From assembly GCA_009663005.1 (NCBI GenBank), contig VIGQ01001204.1, positions 1 through 30,879 of the forward strand: a stretch of 30,879 nt of DNA, given 5' to 3'. The stretch's first letter is position 1; every line of letters begins with the position of its first letter. Below the pieces are notes generated by a model. That model was not told where the DNA came from. It saw only the letters and a program-made list of their open reading frames with translations, and did no database searches. Origin of the DNA: Actinidia chinensis. Its lineage: Eukaryota; Streptophyta; Magnoliopsida; Ericales; Actinidiaceae. Shown piece by piece: positions 19,770 through 30,879 of the stretch. Made by a program: the position numbers and the translations under genes.

Positions 19770-21480
19770 TATGTCCCCGTACTAGATTCCAAACCTAGAG
19801 GATGAATAAAAAGTCACAAATATTCTAATTTTGGAAATGCGTAAAAAATAGCATAATCTCCCCTATAAATACAACCCATTCCCCATGCACACTCTAGAAA
19901 TAGGGAAATTGGGGAGGGGAGGGAAAAGATAGGGTAGAACACAAAAGCATATAAAGCACACCGACTCTAATAAACTCTAATAATAAACCATCAATTTACA
20001 TCGACTCTCAAATCTCGTGATACTACGAACACAAACATGTCCCAACTCACGAGTGTAACCAGTGGCCACAACTGTGGCACTGACACACGCCAATTCACAA
20101 ATCTAACGGAGCAACATTTTACACACACTCCCAATTCACAAGTCTAAAAGGATTGTCAACTCACTGCTATTTCAACTTAGAAAAGATCAACTTCCTGGTC
20201 ATGTACACCCTCTCAAACCATGCACCACTCGGTAATCTATAAGTCTCACATGTCACATCCTCCGCCTCCCTCCTTACGTATACCCGTTCTCACTATAAAC
20301 ATCCTCCCTTCCCCTTTCTTAGGTTTGTTACCGTCTCGAGGTTTATATCGTCCTCCATTCCCATCTAGGCATGTTCAATCCAATCATTCACGTCTCCTAG
20401 CTCTAATTGACGAACCTCACACACACTCCTTTCTAAGATATGTCCCCCCACCCACCCCCACCACCCACCCATCGACTCTAGGTATTCATTCCTCTTAGAA
20501 TCAGTCACCACAACCAACACTCGAAACCAGTAACAAACAATCCACAAATATACCAACTAGTTTATGTCTTCATATTAACTTAAAAAGTTAACACAACAAT
20601 CACACAATTATTTCCAACTAAGTTTTGTCTTCACATTAACTAAAAAGTTATACGAAGCATATATAATCCTGAAAGCACCAGTTAAACTTCAGCAACATGA
20701 ATTAAGCCACACTCGGCCAACTTCAACACATATAATGTATTTTCATAATTAAATGAATTTAGCTCACTCAACTAATCAACACTTTCATTTATTATATTCT
20801 TTTGCTATTTCAAAATTATATCAAGTTAAAAATCCAACCACAAAGCGATGCGAGAACCCCACTTCGCCGCGATAATGAACCACGTCGCCGCATCAATTTG
20901 GAATCTACGGTAACCCGGTCCAGGCATTAGACAGGTGTGGTGATCTCGCGGCGACAAGATTTTCTGTCTGTGAGACCCAAAATTTAGGGCAAAAGGAAAA
21001 AAATAGAAATTGGGGAAGGAAATTGGGGAAAAGGGGAAAGGGATTTGGTGGTGGTGAAGTGGTGAGAGGAGAGAGTTGAGAGGAACCTGAGGAGAGGAGA
21101 GATGAGAGAGGAGACGGGGAGGAGAGGGAGAGAGGCGGAGAGAGAGAGAGAGAGAGAGAGGAAGGTGGCGATGGGGGTTGAGACGGTGGGTCACCGGCGC
21201 GACTCGCAGTGGTTTGTCCGGCGATGAGGGAGAAGAGAGAGCGAGGGAGAGACGTCGAAAATTGCAGACCAAGAAATAGGCCTAGGCTGATTGGGATGTG
21301 AAGCCCTAATTACCCTTACAGTCTCTTAATTTTATAAGTCATCCCATTTGATCCTCATGTTTAATTTAATGGATTAGGTCCCACAACCATTCCGTAAAAA
21401 AGAAATAAAAATATTTCATGATCTCTAGACTGTTCCCCAACTCATGATTGGTTTAAAAATAAATAATATGCAAGCGGATT
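19770..21480. other. C copy of the A/C-only block
   Basis: Counterpart of 1045-2990. The GC-rich core (about 20840-20980) and the possible minus-strand GT donor near 20838 are retained. The minus-strand open frame of 148 codons at 21272-20826 is Ser/Leu/Pro/His-rich over its first half because of the (GA)n tract and is broken in block A, so it is not called a gene. Confidence 0.5.
21054..21255. repeat. Polypurine (GA)n tract (C)
   Basis: An almost uninterrupted purine-rich plus strand with GAGAGAGAGA at about 21138-21160. It is the counterpart of 2340-2510, expanded in GA and lacking the long G run. Confidence 0.85.
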
Positions 21481-22361
21481 ACATGATGTGTGTTTGTTTT
21501 TATTTTTTTCAGAAATAAAATTTTATTATTCTTATTTTTAGTCGATAAAAACGAACACTCTCCTTTCAAAAATAAAAAGAATTGAGTGAAAAAGTTTTAG
21601 GTACATGGGTCCACCTCCTCTGGCGACCATGACTTGACACAAATTCCTTGGGAAGACAATTAAGGATTCTTGGCATGGCCATGCATCCCGCAAGCTTCCA
21701 AGGCAGTTTCAACCTAGGAATAATACAGTGGTCAAGCAACCCAACCCCTTCTCAAACTATGTTTTCATAACTGAGGTACGAGTATTGGGTGCAGATACGT
21801 GTTTGTAGTATCAGATTTTTTTCAACTTATAATTCTTAATATTTAAATATGTGTTCAAAATTAATTATGGGTGCGGGGACACATTAAGAATATTTATTTG
21901 TACTATAACTTTTATAGGTTAGATAAACATGTCATGATTATTTAGAATGTAATAAATGGGATTAAGAAAATATAAAAAAATTTTTAAAAAAGTATTGTCA
22001 CACATCGCTTATTGTTAAACCACACAAGTTTATAATGTAAGAAGTAAGCCGGGTTCATGCATATTTGGATACCCATTCAGGACATGGGTCAATAAAGATA
22101 AGGATAGGTTTTTTTCTTCGGTATAGATAGGGAAAGATAAAGTAATAGTTGAGCAAGAAAGGTGATCTCATCCCACCTTTGCTTGAAGATGCTGCAAAAT
22201 GGCATGCCAAGGATACAAAAGTAAATTACTGAATGCTTAGACTGCGTAATATTTTCACTGCAGGAATAGATAAACATTTAAAGTTTAATTCACCTCTTAG
22301 AATCAAAAAATATTGTAATCACGACGTCGACTAGAAATTCTAGAAAGAGAAAGGTTCATTA

Positions 22362-22792
22362 GGTTTTTCATCCCCTCCCCGATTCGACGGGATTAAATAA
22401 CAACTCTATTCCCATGATCTATGGGTATCGATTTTCCACCCCGTCTCCATTCTTTGTACTTCTTTTTTTTCTTCGTCAATACAAACTATTTACTTTCAAA
22501 TATGAAAAAAATTAGTAAAACTAACATAAAACAATAAATAACTTCCACTTAGTAAAAAAACCTAGTTGTTATGTCCTTAATATTGTCAAATTTATTATAT
22601 TTAAATTATGCAAAAATATATATTAATTAATTATAAATAGTAATTAAATAAAATATAATTACTCTAACGGGGAGGAGTCGGGAAGGTATTAGGGAAGAGG
22701 CAAGTAAAATTATCCCCAAATTTGGTTTATATTTTTCTCCCATCCCCGTGAAAGTATACGAATTTGCCCAATTCGGAGTGGAGTGAGAGTTT
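22362..22792. mobile_element. MITE-like element (copy in C)
   Basis: Same element as 3890-4338: CCCC-rich ends in inverted orientation (left TCATCCCCTCCCCGATTCG, right end reverse complement with CTCACTCCACTCCGAATTGG) around an AT-rich core. Region B has the empty site near 17578-17600. Confidence 0.55.
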
Positions 22793-23290
22793 ACGGTCTC
22801 ATCTTTATCAATCACTCTCAAATTGAGTTCTGTAGGATCGTCTTGGCCCAAAAAAAAAAAAAATTTTTTTTTTTTTCTATAATTTTTGTAAATTTCTATT
22901 TTGGTGGGAATTTTATCAAAAATTTATTCATGTTTAATTATAAAACAAAGGGTCGTGTATGGTGGCCACAACAGTAGTCTCATCATGTGACATACAATAT
23001 TTGAAAAAACATAATTTGTAATAAAAATTTTATTCAATTCATAAAAAAAAATGTAAAAATATTAACTGAGTTTGAGTAAATTTAGAACTTTGAATCATTT
23101 ATTAGCAGCCACATGAGTAAGATGGTATTATGCTCTCTTTACTCTAGTAATTCTGAAGTTCAGCTCTTCAAATTCATTTTCACTCCATTGCATGATGTGG
23201 ATAAGTGGTCATTTGTTTAAATATCTGCACCGAAATTTGCAGATTTTGACAGACATGCAATTTGTTTTCCATTTGGAGTTGAGCTTTTAG

Positions 23291-23830
23291 GTATGACACC
23301 ACTTCATTGAGAAAAAATCGTTGTTGTAAGCTAACTACCAAAGCATCTGAGAGTTCCTCACGTCTGAAAATTACAATCATAGAGTCACTTGGTACGTGCC
23401 CTACGGTTTTCTATAGAGAAGTTGGTCATTCTTGGCACGCGCTACAAACAACTTGAAAAGTTTGGAAGGGAGACTAAGGTTGCTCTTTTATTTGCTTTTA
23501 CTTTTGTATGAGTTTCACTTATGATTACTTGTATCAGATAGCTTGAACATTTTGTTTCTTTTTTAAATAGGTTTCTTAGATAATAAAAAATGTTAAATAT
23601 CAGTAACTCACAATAAAACTAGCCAAAACTCCAAATTTCTCAAAATCCCAGGTCCAGAGAAAACGGTCTCAAAGATTTCCAAGTTTGATGGCAAACTACA
23701 AAGAATATTTTCCATGAATCTTAAAGATTGTAAAATATGAGAAAACTTCCAAGAAAAACATTAGCATGGTGCATTCTTGAAGATTGATGAAATTTCATGG
23801 TGAAAAGGCATCCTAATGTATCGATTAAAA
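23291..23830 (+). pseudogene. TNL remnant C: exon-2 start fused to LRR linker, then LRR exon (NB-ARC lost)
   Basis: After an AG acceptor (23289-23290) the exon reads a TTSLRK/FIEK start and KLTTKASE, with VPH in a neighbouring frame, all matching the start of the NB-ARC exon in B. Where the P-loop should follow, it passes directly to ESLGTCPTVFYRE and an LEK(V)WKG-like end, the linker just before the LRRs. A GT donor lies at 23479-23480. The second exon begins after an AG at 23569-23570: an LNIS segment, LAKTPNFS, an EKLVLKDFPSL-like stretch and NLKDCK mark the first TNL leucine-rich repeats. Frames shift several times. The shared junction with block A shows that the NB-ARC loss predates the A/C duplication. 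With the TIR tail at 19226 it would form a TIR-LRR pseudogene. Confidence 0.78.
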
Positions 23831-24257
23831 CTTTTAAAAGGACGATAACTGTAGAGGATGTCATTTTTCTAATTTGTTTTATAGAATTAGTTAGTTATGT
23901 CAATCTAATGAAATAAAGACTAGTGGAAGATTTAATTATGATCAGATCAAAATTCTAGAGTTTAAAATTGTCACAGTTAATATTAATAAGATTTCATCTG
24001 TTATCGAAGTCAAACCCTAAGATTCTTTTTGGAATGTTTTCAACAATTTTTCAACACGATAATGAAGCATGTGGAGTAACCTATACTCAAAGCTTGCTAC
24101 GAAGAACAGGACAACAAATTTTTATAAATAATATACACCCTGGTAGCGTCCTTAACCTACATAATCTAAATTTGATTAAAAAACACTGAGTGCCATGAAA
24201 AAAAAGAGAAAAACAATACAAAGATAAACGAGGGAGAAAACCTTTAGCAAATCAAGT
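23831..24257 (+). other. Degenerate sequence downstream of the LRR remnant; no gene seen
   Basis: This matches about 5361-5829 in A. The part from 24010 is repeated at 25190. An open frame of 73 codons here is broken in both other copies and is not called. Confidence 0.45.
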
Positions 24258-24572
24258 CTAGTATGGTCATGGCAAATGACTTAATTAAAATAAGCCATGA
24301 CTAAAATCTAAAATTTCGACACATGGTTTGAGCCACCTAGTGGGTTTTTATTCCGAGGATCTCGTGTAGTGAAAGATGGGGCCTCGAAGATCCCGACAAA
24401 TGTGAAAAATATGGGAGAAAATCAAACGCTGGAATTTTGAAAATGGGAAAAAAAATTGTTTAACTTTTCTACAAGGTGGTTTAAGTCTAGAATGGTCATG
24501 TCCAATTACGTACCCCACTTAATTAAAAATATAGCCATGACTAAAATCGTTTAACTTTTTCTACAAGGATGT

Positions 24573-25185
24573 AACTCACTCACTGATATTCACAATGAGA
24601 AAAAAGAGTCAACTTCCGGTCAATATACACCGTCCGCAAAAAAAACAGTACCACTCGATTCAATTATACGTCTCACATATCAACATCTGTCTTCACCAGT
24701 AAACATCCTCCACTTACCCTTCTTAGGTTTGTTACCGTTCTCGAGGTTATCGTCATCCATCCCCATCTAGGCGATGAGGAGAAGAGAGAGTAGAGAGAGA
24801 GAGAGACGTTGAAATGCCAGACCAAGAAATAGGGCTCGGCCTGATGGGCTGTGATAGCACTAATTACGTAACAGGTCTCTTAATTATAGTACATCCCATT
24901 TGATCCTTAATGTTTAAGTAATTCGATTAGGTCCCACAATCATCCGAAAAGAATAAAACATATTCAAATGATTCTCTAGCTGGTCCCCAACTAAGTTTGG
25001 GATAAAAAAAAAAATAATACCGCAGAGGATTACAGAATGTTTGTTGTTTTTTATTTTTTTTCAAAATAAAAGTGATTACTCTACTTTTTATGTCGATAAA
25101 AAACGGACACTCTCCTTCTCAAAAGTAAATATAATAAAAAAAAAAAAAAAAAAAAAAATTTGAGTGAAGAAGTTTTTAGGTAAAT
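24573..25185 (+). repeat. Nested, internally deleted copy of the 20160-21600 segment
   Basis: The sequence from 24573 matches about 20160-20372 and then, at a GGCGATGA-type microhomology near 24771, jumps to the equivalent of about 21222-21600. So about 0.85 kb, including the GC-rich core, is missing. A 23-base A run (25136-25158) sits where A and C have only a few A. The copy lies between two copies of the following segment (24010-24570 and 25190-25790), so it arose through a local duplication and rearrangement found only in block C. Confidence 0.75.
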
Positions 25186-25189
25186 ATAA

Positions 25190-25790
25190 TTACATTAAGA
25201 TTCTTTTTGTAATTTTTCAACAATTTTTCAAAACGATAATGGAAGCATGTGGAGTACTATACTCAAAGCTCTACGATAAAATGACAACAAAAATTTCTTT
25301 CTAAATTAATATAATCCTAGTCAGTGGTCACCTTGTTCGCTTTTTTCACGCGTCCTTACCTAAATCTAGAGTTGACTAAAAAAAACAACTGAGTCGCATT
25401 AAGAAAAAGAAAGAAAAATACAAAAGATGATAAAAAAGAGGAGAAAACACTTCAGAAATCAAGTCTCGTATGTTCATATCTAATGAAACTTAATTAAAAT
25501 TTAATGACTAAAATTGTTTTAACTTATCTCCACATGGTTTGAGCACGTCTGTGGCGTTTTTTATCGGAGGAATCTCAAAGTATGAAGATGGGGCCTCGAA
25601 TATCCGACAAATGTGAAAAAATATGGTGAGAAATATCAACTACTTGGAAATTTGAAAATGGGAAAAAATGTTAAAACTTTTACTACAAGTGGTTTAAGTC
25701 TAGAATGGTCATGTACAATACGTACACCTTAATTAAAATACTTAGTCAGACTAAAAATTGTTTAATTTTCTACAAGTGGTTTAGCTCTAG
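25190..25790 (+). repeat. Second copy of the 24010-24570 segment
   Basis: It restarts at ATTCTTTTTGTAATTTTTCA and follows about 5565-6060 of block A more closely than 24010-24570 does: it keeps a CAGTGGTCACCTTG segment and CACGCGTCCTTAC that the first copy has shortened. Confidence 0.7.
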
Positions 25791-25899
25791 TGAGTTTATT
25801 CGGGGGAAGACCAAATACGTACACCTTAATGTTAAAATATTAGCCATGAATAAACTTGTTAATTTTCTACAGTGGGTTTAAGTTCTAGTGAGTTTTTAT

Positions 25900-27700
25900 C
25901 GGGGGATCTCATATGAGTGGAAAGATTAGGGATCATGTCAAGACTCACAAAGGTGGAAAATGAGGGAAATATCAACTACATGGAATTTAAAAATGGGAAA
26001 AGAAATTCAAACCAATTTGCACCTTCTCTGTCTTTCCTTTCATATTCAAAACTTCGATTTAAAAGAATTGCATCACTATCTTTTCTTCCTCTCCCATCCT
26101 TTTCCTCTCGTTATCACAGGAGAAAAGACATCCTAAACCAATATCCTGTGGGCTTTAAACATTCTGCTTTCTCTTGCACTCTATTTCACTAGTTTTACGA
26201 CCCTTTTCGATACGTAGAGAGGTTTAGGTACCAAAAGAGTAGGCTCGGATTTTAGTTGTAGGTTTGAAGGGGGTGCAATTGAGGGAGATTAGAGGTAGGA
26301 TTAGAGGGAGATTATGGGCACTCATTCCAGTGAAAATCGTGTTCGGGAAGTGAAATATATGCTCATATTTTATTAACATCTATGGACAGTGCCCCTCCAT
26401 GCTCGCACAGTGGAGCTGGACATAGGTTGAGACATCTGATGAGTAGGATGGCGACATATAGCAGTGATGGCAATGGAGGAAGAAAGTTAGAGACGAGAGA
26501 TATGGAGGAAGAGAGAGAAAAGAGACAGTGAGGGTGATGTAGCAACGACAGGCGATCTTAGTAGTTTGACATGTTGCGATACAAAAGAAGGGGCAAAACT
26601 GCCTTGCTTTCCCCAAATTCAAATATCCACGGGTGATTCATTCCTGGCCCCCTCTTTTGCCTAGTTACCTCTTGTTATCCTTTTTTTAAGATGGTACTCA
26701 TATGCAAGTCAGCTTTGTCAAGTGAAATTTTCTTAGTGCAAGTCTTCGTTCTGAGGGGCAAGTCAGATGTACGCGGGGGAAAGTCATGGTCTATGTGTGC
26801 AGTGGCTTGCACCCGGGCACAAATAAACTTACACCAAGAAAAATTTCACATTACAAAAAAACTGCACACCTTTAATTGACAAATCCCTTTGGTGGCATGG
26901 TGATTTGAAACCTTCGTGACTTGCACCAAACAAAATTCCAAAGTATAAGAAAAGAGAAATACCCAATTGCAAAAGACAAGACTACGAAAACGAAGCAGAA
27001 GGATAGTGGTGAACGGCGACGATGTTGGGAATGGAGCGACGACCACGTCGTAGTGGTGGCGGAACAATAGCATCAGAGTATGCGTTTGTGTTTGCAATTC
27101 AGTTTGGTAGTAAAGTATTTTCGTATGTGGGAGTAGGGGCAGGAGGGAAGAGACATAGGGGATGCTTTTTAAATCCATCAATTTTGCCTATGGGGGAAAA
27201 AAGTCCATCATCTGTCACTTCCATGCTGATATTTTCTAGTTTATTCCCATAGTTCAACTAATCTTTCAATAGTTGACCCCATTAACGATACCATCTTTGA
27301 AAAAAATTATTTCAGGGTAAGATTATACTTTATATCAATTAGCGTCCATAGTCCCATACCTATAATAATATCACTGGAGGTGTGATCATGCATTTTTAAT
27401 GATGTACCGATTATATGACCCACACTTTTAGCACATTATATACATTATATGTATTTACTTAACCGGTATTTTTACAAGTGGTTAACTATGTGTAGGTAAC
27501 AATGGAGCATAAAAAGTCAAAAGAGGTAAGGAATTGAGTCGGAGTGATTAGTAGTTGGTGGCAATAAGTTTAGGATTTTTCCACGTCTACTAGTGACTTT
27601 AGGTTCTACCGATAGAAGGGGGGAGAGCAGAAGCAATTTATAAACAATGATGAACCAGCGAAGACAACCCTCAACAGTAGAATAGGAGCAGAAGCATCAA
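25900..27700. other. Non-coding region shared with A; no gene seen
   Basis: Counterpart of about 6076-7950. Open frames up to 111 codons differ from those in A because of indels and carry no recognisable motif. Confidence 0.5.
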
Positions 27701-28290
27701 ATGGATGTCAAACGATTGAAACCTTTAGCTCTACGGTTGAATGCAAGCAGAGCTTCAGACATAAATTCTCAACCGATTGAAAACTAATCCTCAACCTGGT
27801 GAACTGGAAGTAAAGGAGGAACATGAAAATTTTTGCCAGTTGAAATTTTTCTCAACCGATTGAGATGAAGAAAGGCAAGGATGAAGATGGGAGCTCGGGA
27901 CGGTTGGAATTCCAACCAGTTGAATAAGGTTGCGAACCCTCAAAGTGAACATAAAAGGTTGTCTTTCAAGGGTGTTTGGTCCTGTCACTCCTGCATCTTC
28001 CAAGTATGGAGGAAATCCCAGTATATGAAAGGCTTAAAACTAAGTTTAGGCAAGTTTTTTTGAGAGACTTCTTAGGCTGAAGAATTATCTCTCTTTCGAC
28101 TACTGTACTTTTTCAATTCGTAATTCAAAAAAGATATTCTAGTATAGCTTGAAGAGGAGTTGGAAGGAAGAAGAAGATCACTTGTTGGAGTTAAAACTTT
28201 AATTCTTGTTCTACTTTTGTTACAAATCAATTGTGTAATTTACTAAATTTTAATTTGAATTTTGATTTCTATTGAAACTATCATTCCTCT
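27700..28290 (+). other. C copy of the AACCGGTTGAA-type motif region
   Basis: It retains TACGGTTGAATGC, CAACCGATTGAAA, CAACCTGGTGAAC, CAACCGATTGAGA and CAACCAGTTGAAT, plus the purine-rich GGAAGGAAGAAGAAG near 28160-28176. See the A copy for interpretation. Confidence 0.35.
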
Positions 28291-28546
28291 TCATTCTTGT
28301 TGTTATTACTTTAGTTTAATGCTATAATCATGTGTGTTTGAGTTTTTCTCACCATGGACTTGGTCAGAACTATATTTTCTTCCAAATCTTAAACTGAATT
28401 GACTCTTCTCTCACTTTGAAATGCGTGTCAATGCTTATTTTAGGTCGAGTAATGTTGTTCATAAAATTAAAGTTAGAGTGTAACATTTTTAATTATTGTC
28501 AAACAAGTACATTTGGCACAAGTAATGCTGGGATCCCTTGACTCTA

Positions 28547-29078
28547 GAGGACGTTTGGTAATATTTTCATTTCTGTTTTTGTGTTGTTTTATAGTTTATT
28601 AGTTTTGTTTTATTTTTTATAAAACAGAAAACTAAAAATATGTATGTATTCACCTGTTTTTAAACTATTTAAAATACAAAAAATATTTGTGTTTACGTTT
28701 TTTTAAATATTTTAAAAAGTAGTGTCGGTGGTGGTGGAGACGGAGAGCATAGAGGAGGAGGTGGTGGTGGTGGTGGTGATGGTGGAGACAGAGATTGTAA
28801 AGGAGGTGGTGTTGGAGGAACGGTGGCGGTGGAGAGGAGTGGTGGCTGGTGGTGGCAGTGGCTGGACGGTGGTGGATAAGGGTTGGATGAGAGGGATGTG
28901 GATGAAAAGATGTTGAATTCAAAACAAACAACACCTTTTTGTGTTCACGATTTAAAAAATAGTTGGTAGTATAATTTTGTCGTTACAATTATAAATTAGC
29001 AACACAAACCAAGTTTTATTTTCGGTTAAATAGAAAAACAGAAAATAAACAATTAACAAATATTACTTAGGTTGTTTT
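28547..29078. mobile_element. MITE-like element with GGT-rich centre (C copy)
   Basis: The left end GAGGACGTTTGGTAATATT and the right end (reverse complement beginning near CAACCTAAGTAATATTTG) are weakly inverted. The (GGT/GGA)n tract lies at about 28722-28905. Evidence for mobility is only structural. Confidence 0.35.
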
Positions 29079-29404
29079 GACCATTGTACAAAGCATTACC
29101 GATCCCATAAACACATACTTAGATACAAAACAATTTCATGCCAAAATCCTTAACCAATTATTGTGTCTAAGATTCTGATCAAGTACATAAAGAGAAAAAA
29201 AATTTGACCATCTAAATTAGAAGAAAGACTAGATACTTAGATCATACCATTTACATTTATAGTTACATTTCATCACGTAGTTTCGCAAAATTATCAAAAC
29301 ATCATTTTATTAATTCTTGACATTACAATAAAAACTAGGCCTACATTGGTAATGCTAAAGCCAAGGTTTTTTAAATTGTTATCAAAAAAAGTATAGATTT
29401 TGTT

Positions 29405-29436
<32 letters not shown>

Positions 29437-29639
29437 CTAAGCAAAAAAATAAAAAGCAACTTTAATTGGCTTTTTGGCTTATTTAAGCAAAAAAAAAATG
29501 AAAAAAATTGAAAAAATCTAGTGATCAAAGGAGGTTTAATCTTGCATTTCTAGCTCCAATGTGGATATGGATCTTAGGAACTTTCAAAAATATTTATGCA
29601 TGATTGTTACTCGATTGGGAGTTACCTTTACTAGTATTA

Positions 29640-30309
29640 AATAACAATAATCTTAATTGCATGGGTCAATGGGACGATTTAACTCTTTTGACTTAAACAA
29701 GTTTGCGCATAAAAAAGTGTCGCGTTTTTCATTGCACAAATGCGTCGTTTCAGTGGAAGAGAGGATAAAAATGTCCAATGGCCAGGTAATTGATATATGT
29801 AGAAGTCACTACCTCAACATATATTATGTGTTAAACCGCAGAATTGATATAAAAATTCTAATTTTACCGCCCAAATTGAAAATTTCCCTGTAATCTGGTG
29901 TCTAGACTCTAGAACAATATATTCCCGCGGTTTCTTGTTGCAAATGAAAGCAAGTGCGCCTTTAACTATTTTCGCTGTTTTTGTTGACTTAACCAAAATG
30001 CAACTTGCTATTATTTATTTTACACAAGTTTAACTTATTGATTAATTTTAAGAAATTATGCGCTTTTTTTGTTTATTTTTTTTTTCTAATATTTCAACCA
30101 AAAAAAAAAAAATAAATGTTAATATATAAAAGAGATAAACTTGCAAAACTGTAACGATTCTTTTGCTCTAAAATTGGATTCCTATTTGTAGTATTTCTTA
30201 TATCAAAACCCACTCATCATTTAGTACGCTGATTCCATCCTCTTCAGTACCAAAAATCTCACTTTCTTCACAACTTCCATCTCTGTTCTCTCTCTCTCTG
30301 TGTTCTTCA
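29640..30309 (+). promoter_or_regulatory. Putative promoter and CT-rich 5' leader of TIR exon 1 (C)
   Basis: A clear TATATAAA lies at 30123-30130, about 180 bases before the ATG. W-box cores TTGACT at 29688-29693 and 29984-29989 are shared with block A. The leader 30228-30309 is CT-rich but shorter than in A. Function is inferred from these motifs and from position only. Confidence 0.5.
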
Positions 30310-30790
30310 ATGGCTCTCAGTTGAAACCCCAAACGCCTCCGCTCCAGCTCCGAATTTCAAATTAAACTACGCATTTTCCTGAGCTTTCGAGGCGTAGACA
30401 CCCGAAAAATTAACCGATCACTCTTAACCACGCCCTGAACCGGCCAGGATTCCGAACCTTTCGAGACGACGACGGACAGGCAAGGCAGAGAACATCAATT
30501 AGAGTTAAGAGAGCGATCAAATACTCCAAGATGTCGGTGATCGTGTTCTCGGAAGATTACGATTTCAAATGCTTGCCTATTCGAGAGTTAAGACGATTTC
30601 TGGAAACATTGTAAGAAGGTCGGATCACTTCATTTTGCCAGTGTTTTTACGATGTGGATCCGGGGAGAGTGAAGGAGCAGGCGAGAGATGGAGAAGAAGG
30701 ATTCGCGGTGAGAAGACGAAGGAAGGAGTGCGGCCGCGGCAAAGAGGTTGCGAGTATGGATGGGATGGTTTTGCAAAATCAAGCGGATGG
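30310..30790 (+). pseudogene. TNL exon 1 encoding a TIR domain (C), frameshifted
   Basis: The ATG at 30310 reads MALS and then hits TGA, where block A reads on, so the first break is one base near 30320. IFLSFRGVDTRK (30373-30408), an FRDDD-equivalent in a shifted frame (about 30457-30472), SVIVFSED (about 30534-30557), ACLFE (about 30571-30585) and DHFILPVF (about 30622-30646, continuing in a shifted frame to DVDPGE near 30665) give all main TIR motifs in order. The end GMVLQNQADG precedes a GT donor at 30791. Motifs here are closer to the family consensus than in A (for example DHFILPVF), yet five or so frame changes are needed. The rest of this gene lies beyond the window. Confidence 0.87.
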
Positions 30791-30879
30791 GTTAAATTTC
30801 CCTCCAAATCATAATGTATTTGCACTCTCCTCTTATCACAAGAATGATGTGTGGTTTAGTTGGAATAATTTTGCGGAAT

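Larger units (their letters stand above)
24258..25880 (+). repeat. Imperfect minisatellite, about five copies, interrupted
   Basis: Copies near 24258-24315, 24480-24570, 25455-25530, 25690-25775 and 25808-25880 share AAGTCTAG, TACGTACACCTTAATT, GCCATGACTAAA and a TTTCTACA(A)G end. Spacing is irregular and the nested duplication lies between the second and third copies. Block A has only two copies. Confidence 0.65.
19712..30879 (+). repeat. Segmental duplication block C (copy of 963-11228)
   Basis: This is the second collinear copy, cut by the window end shortly after the TIR exon. Relative to A it lacks the SINE-like insert and the 14-base G run. It has a longer (GA)n tract, a nested duplication (24573-25185) and more minisatellite copies, and so is about 0.9 kb longer. 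Confidence 0.9.

Noticed and set aside
20826..21272. 148-codon open frame on the minus strand
   Set aside because: Its first half is Ser/Leu/Pro/His-rich translation of a (GA)n tract and the frame is broken in the block A copy; no domain is recognisable.
30569..30825. Frames of 66-81 codons on both strands at the window end
   Set aside because: They are frames through the TIR exon (one a partial correct-frame fragment, the other antisense) and are covered by the TIR pseudogene entry.
1..30879. CRISPR arrays, rRNA or tRNA genes, bacterial-type operons
   Set aside because: No regularly spaced repeat-spacer array, no cloverleaf beyond the degenerate box A/B of the SINE-like element, and no operon-like packing; the content is plant nuclear.

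Overview
The window looks like eudicot nuclear DNA. It is AT-rich, dense in transposon debris and low-complexity tracts, and its only recognisable protein-coding content is the TIR-NBS-LRR (TNL) class of plant immune receptor. TNL genes are essentially absent from grasses, so a dicot is the safest call; the species is not determinable from what I can see. No intact gene is present. Every recognisable exon carries frameshifts or stops, so the window is best read as part of a decayed or badly sequenced TNL cluster.

The dominant structure is a large segmental repeat. Block A (about 963-11228) and block C (about 19712-30879, running off the window end) are collinear copies. Their TIR exon starts lie 19,641 bp apart (10669 and 30310). 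Between them is region B (about 11143-19225). B is an older, strongly diverged relative of the first part of A/C and is the only place where the NB-ARC domain survives.

The layout repeats the parts of a TNL gene. Positions 1-4840 are intron-1-like sequence of an upstream gene. A fused exon-2-start/LRR-linker remnant follows at 4841-5013 and an LRR exon remnant at 5117-5360. Non-coding DNA then leads to a promoter (9960-10668) and a TIR exon (10669-11142). That TIR exon is followed by a roughly 6.65 kb intron containing a Helitron candidate and a minus-strand copia-type LTR. Next come an NB-ARC exon (17796-18870) and a linker exon (18970-19225). The linker exon breaks off in mid-exon and continues as the 3' end of another TIR exon (19226-19361). 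From there block C repeats the scheme: intron, fused exon-2/LRR-linker (23291-23478), LRR remnant (23571-23830), promoter and TIR exon (30310-30790).

Comparing the three related segments shows insertions by presence and absence: a tRNA-derived SINE-like element only in A, a MITE-like element in A and C but not B, an LTR and a Helitron-like element only in B, and a nested local duplication only in C. I see no novel enzymatic system, RNA gene or CRISPR array. The most informative features are the NB-ARC-deleted TNL derivative shared by A and C, the chimeric mid-exon junction near 19225, and the abundance of single-base indels. The indels raise the question of long-read sequencing or haplotype-assembly error.
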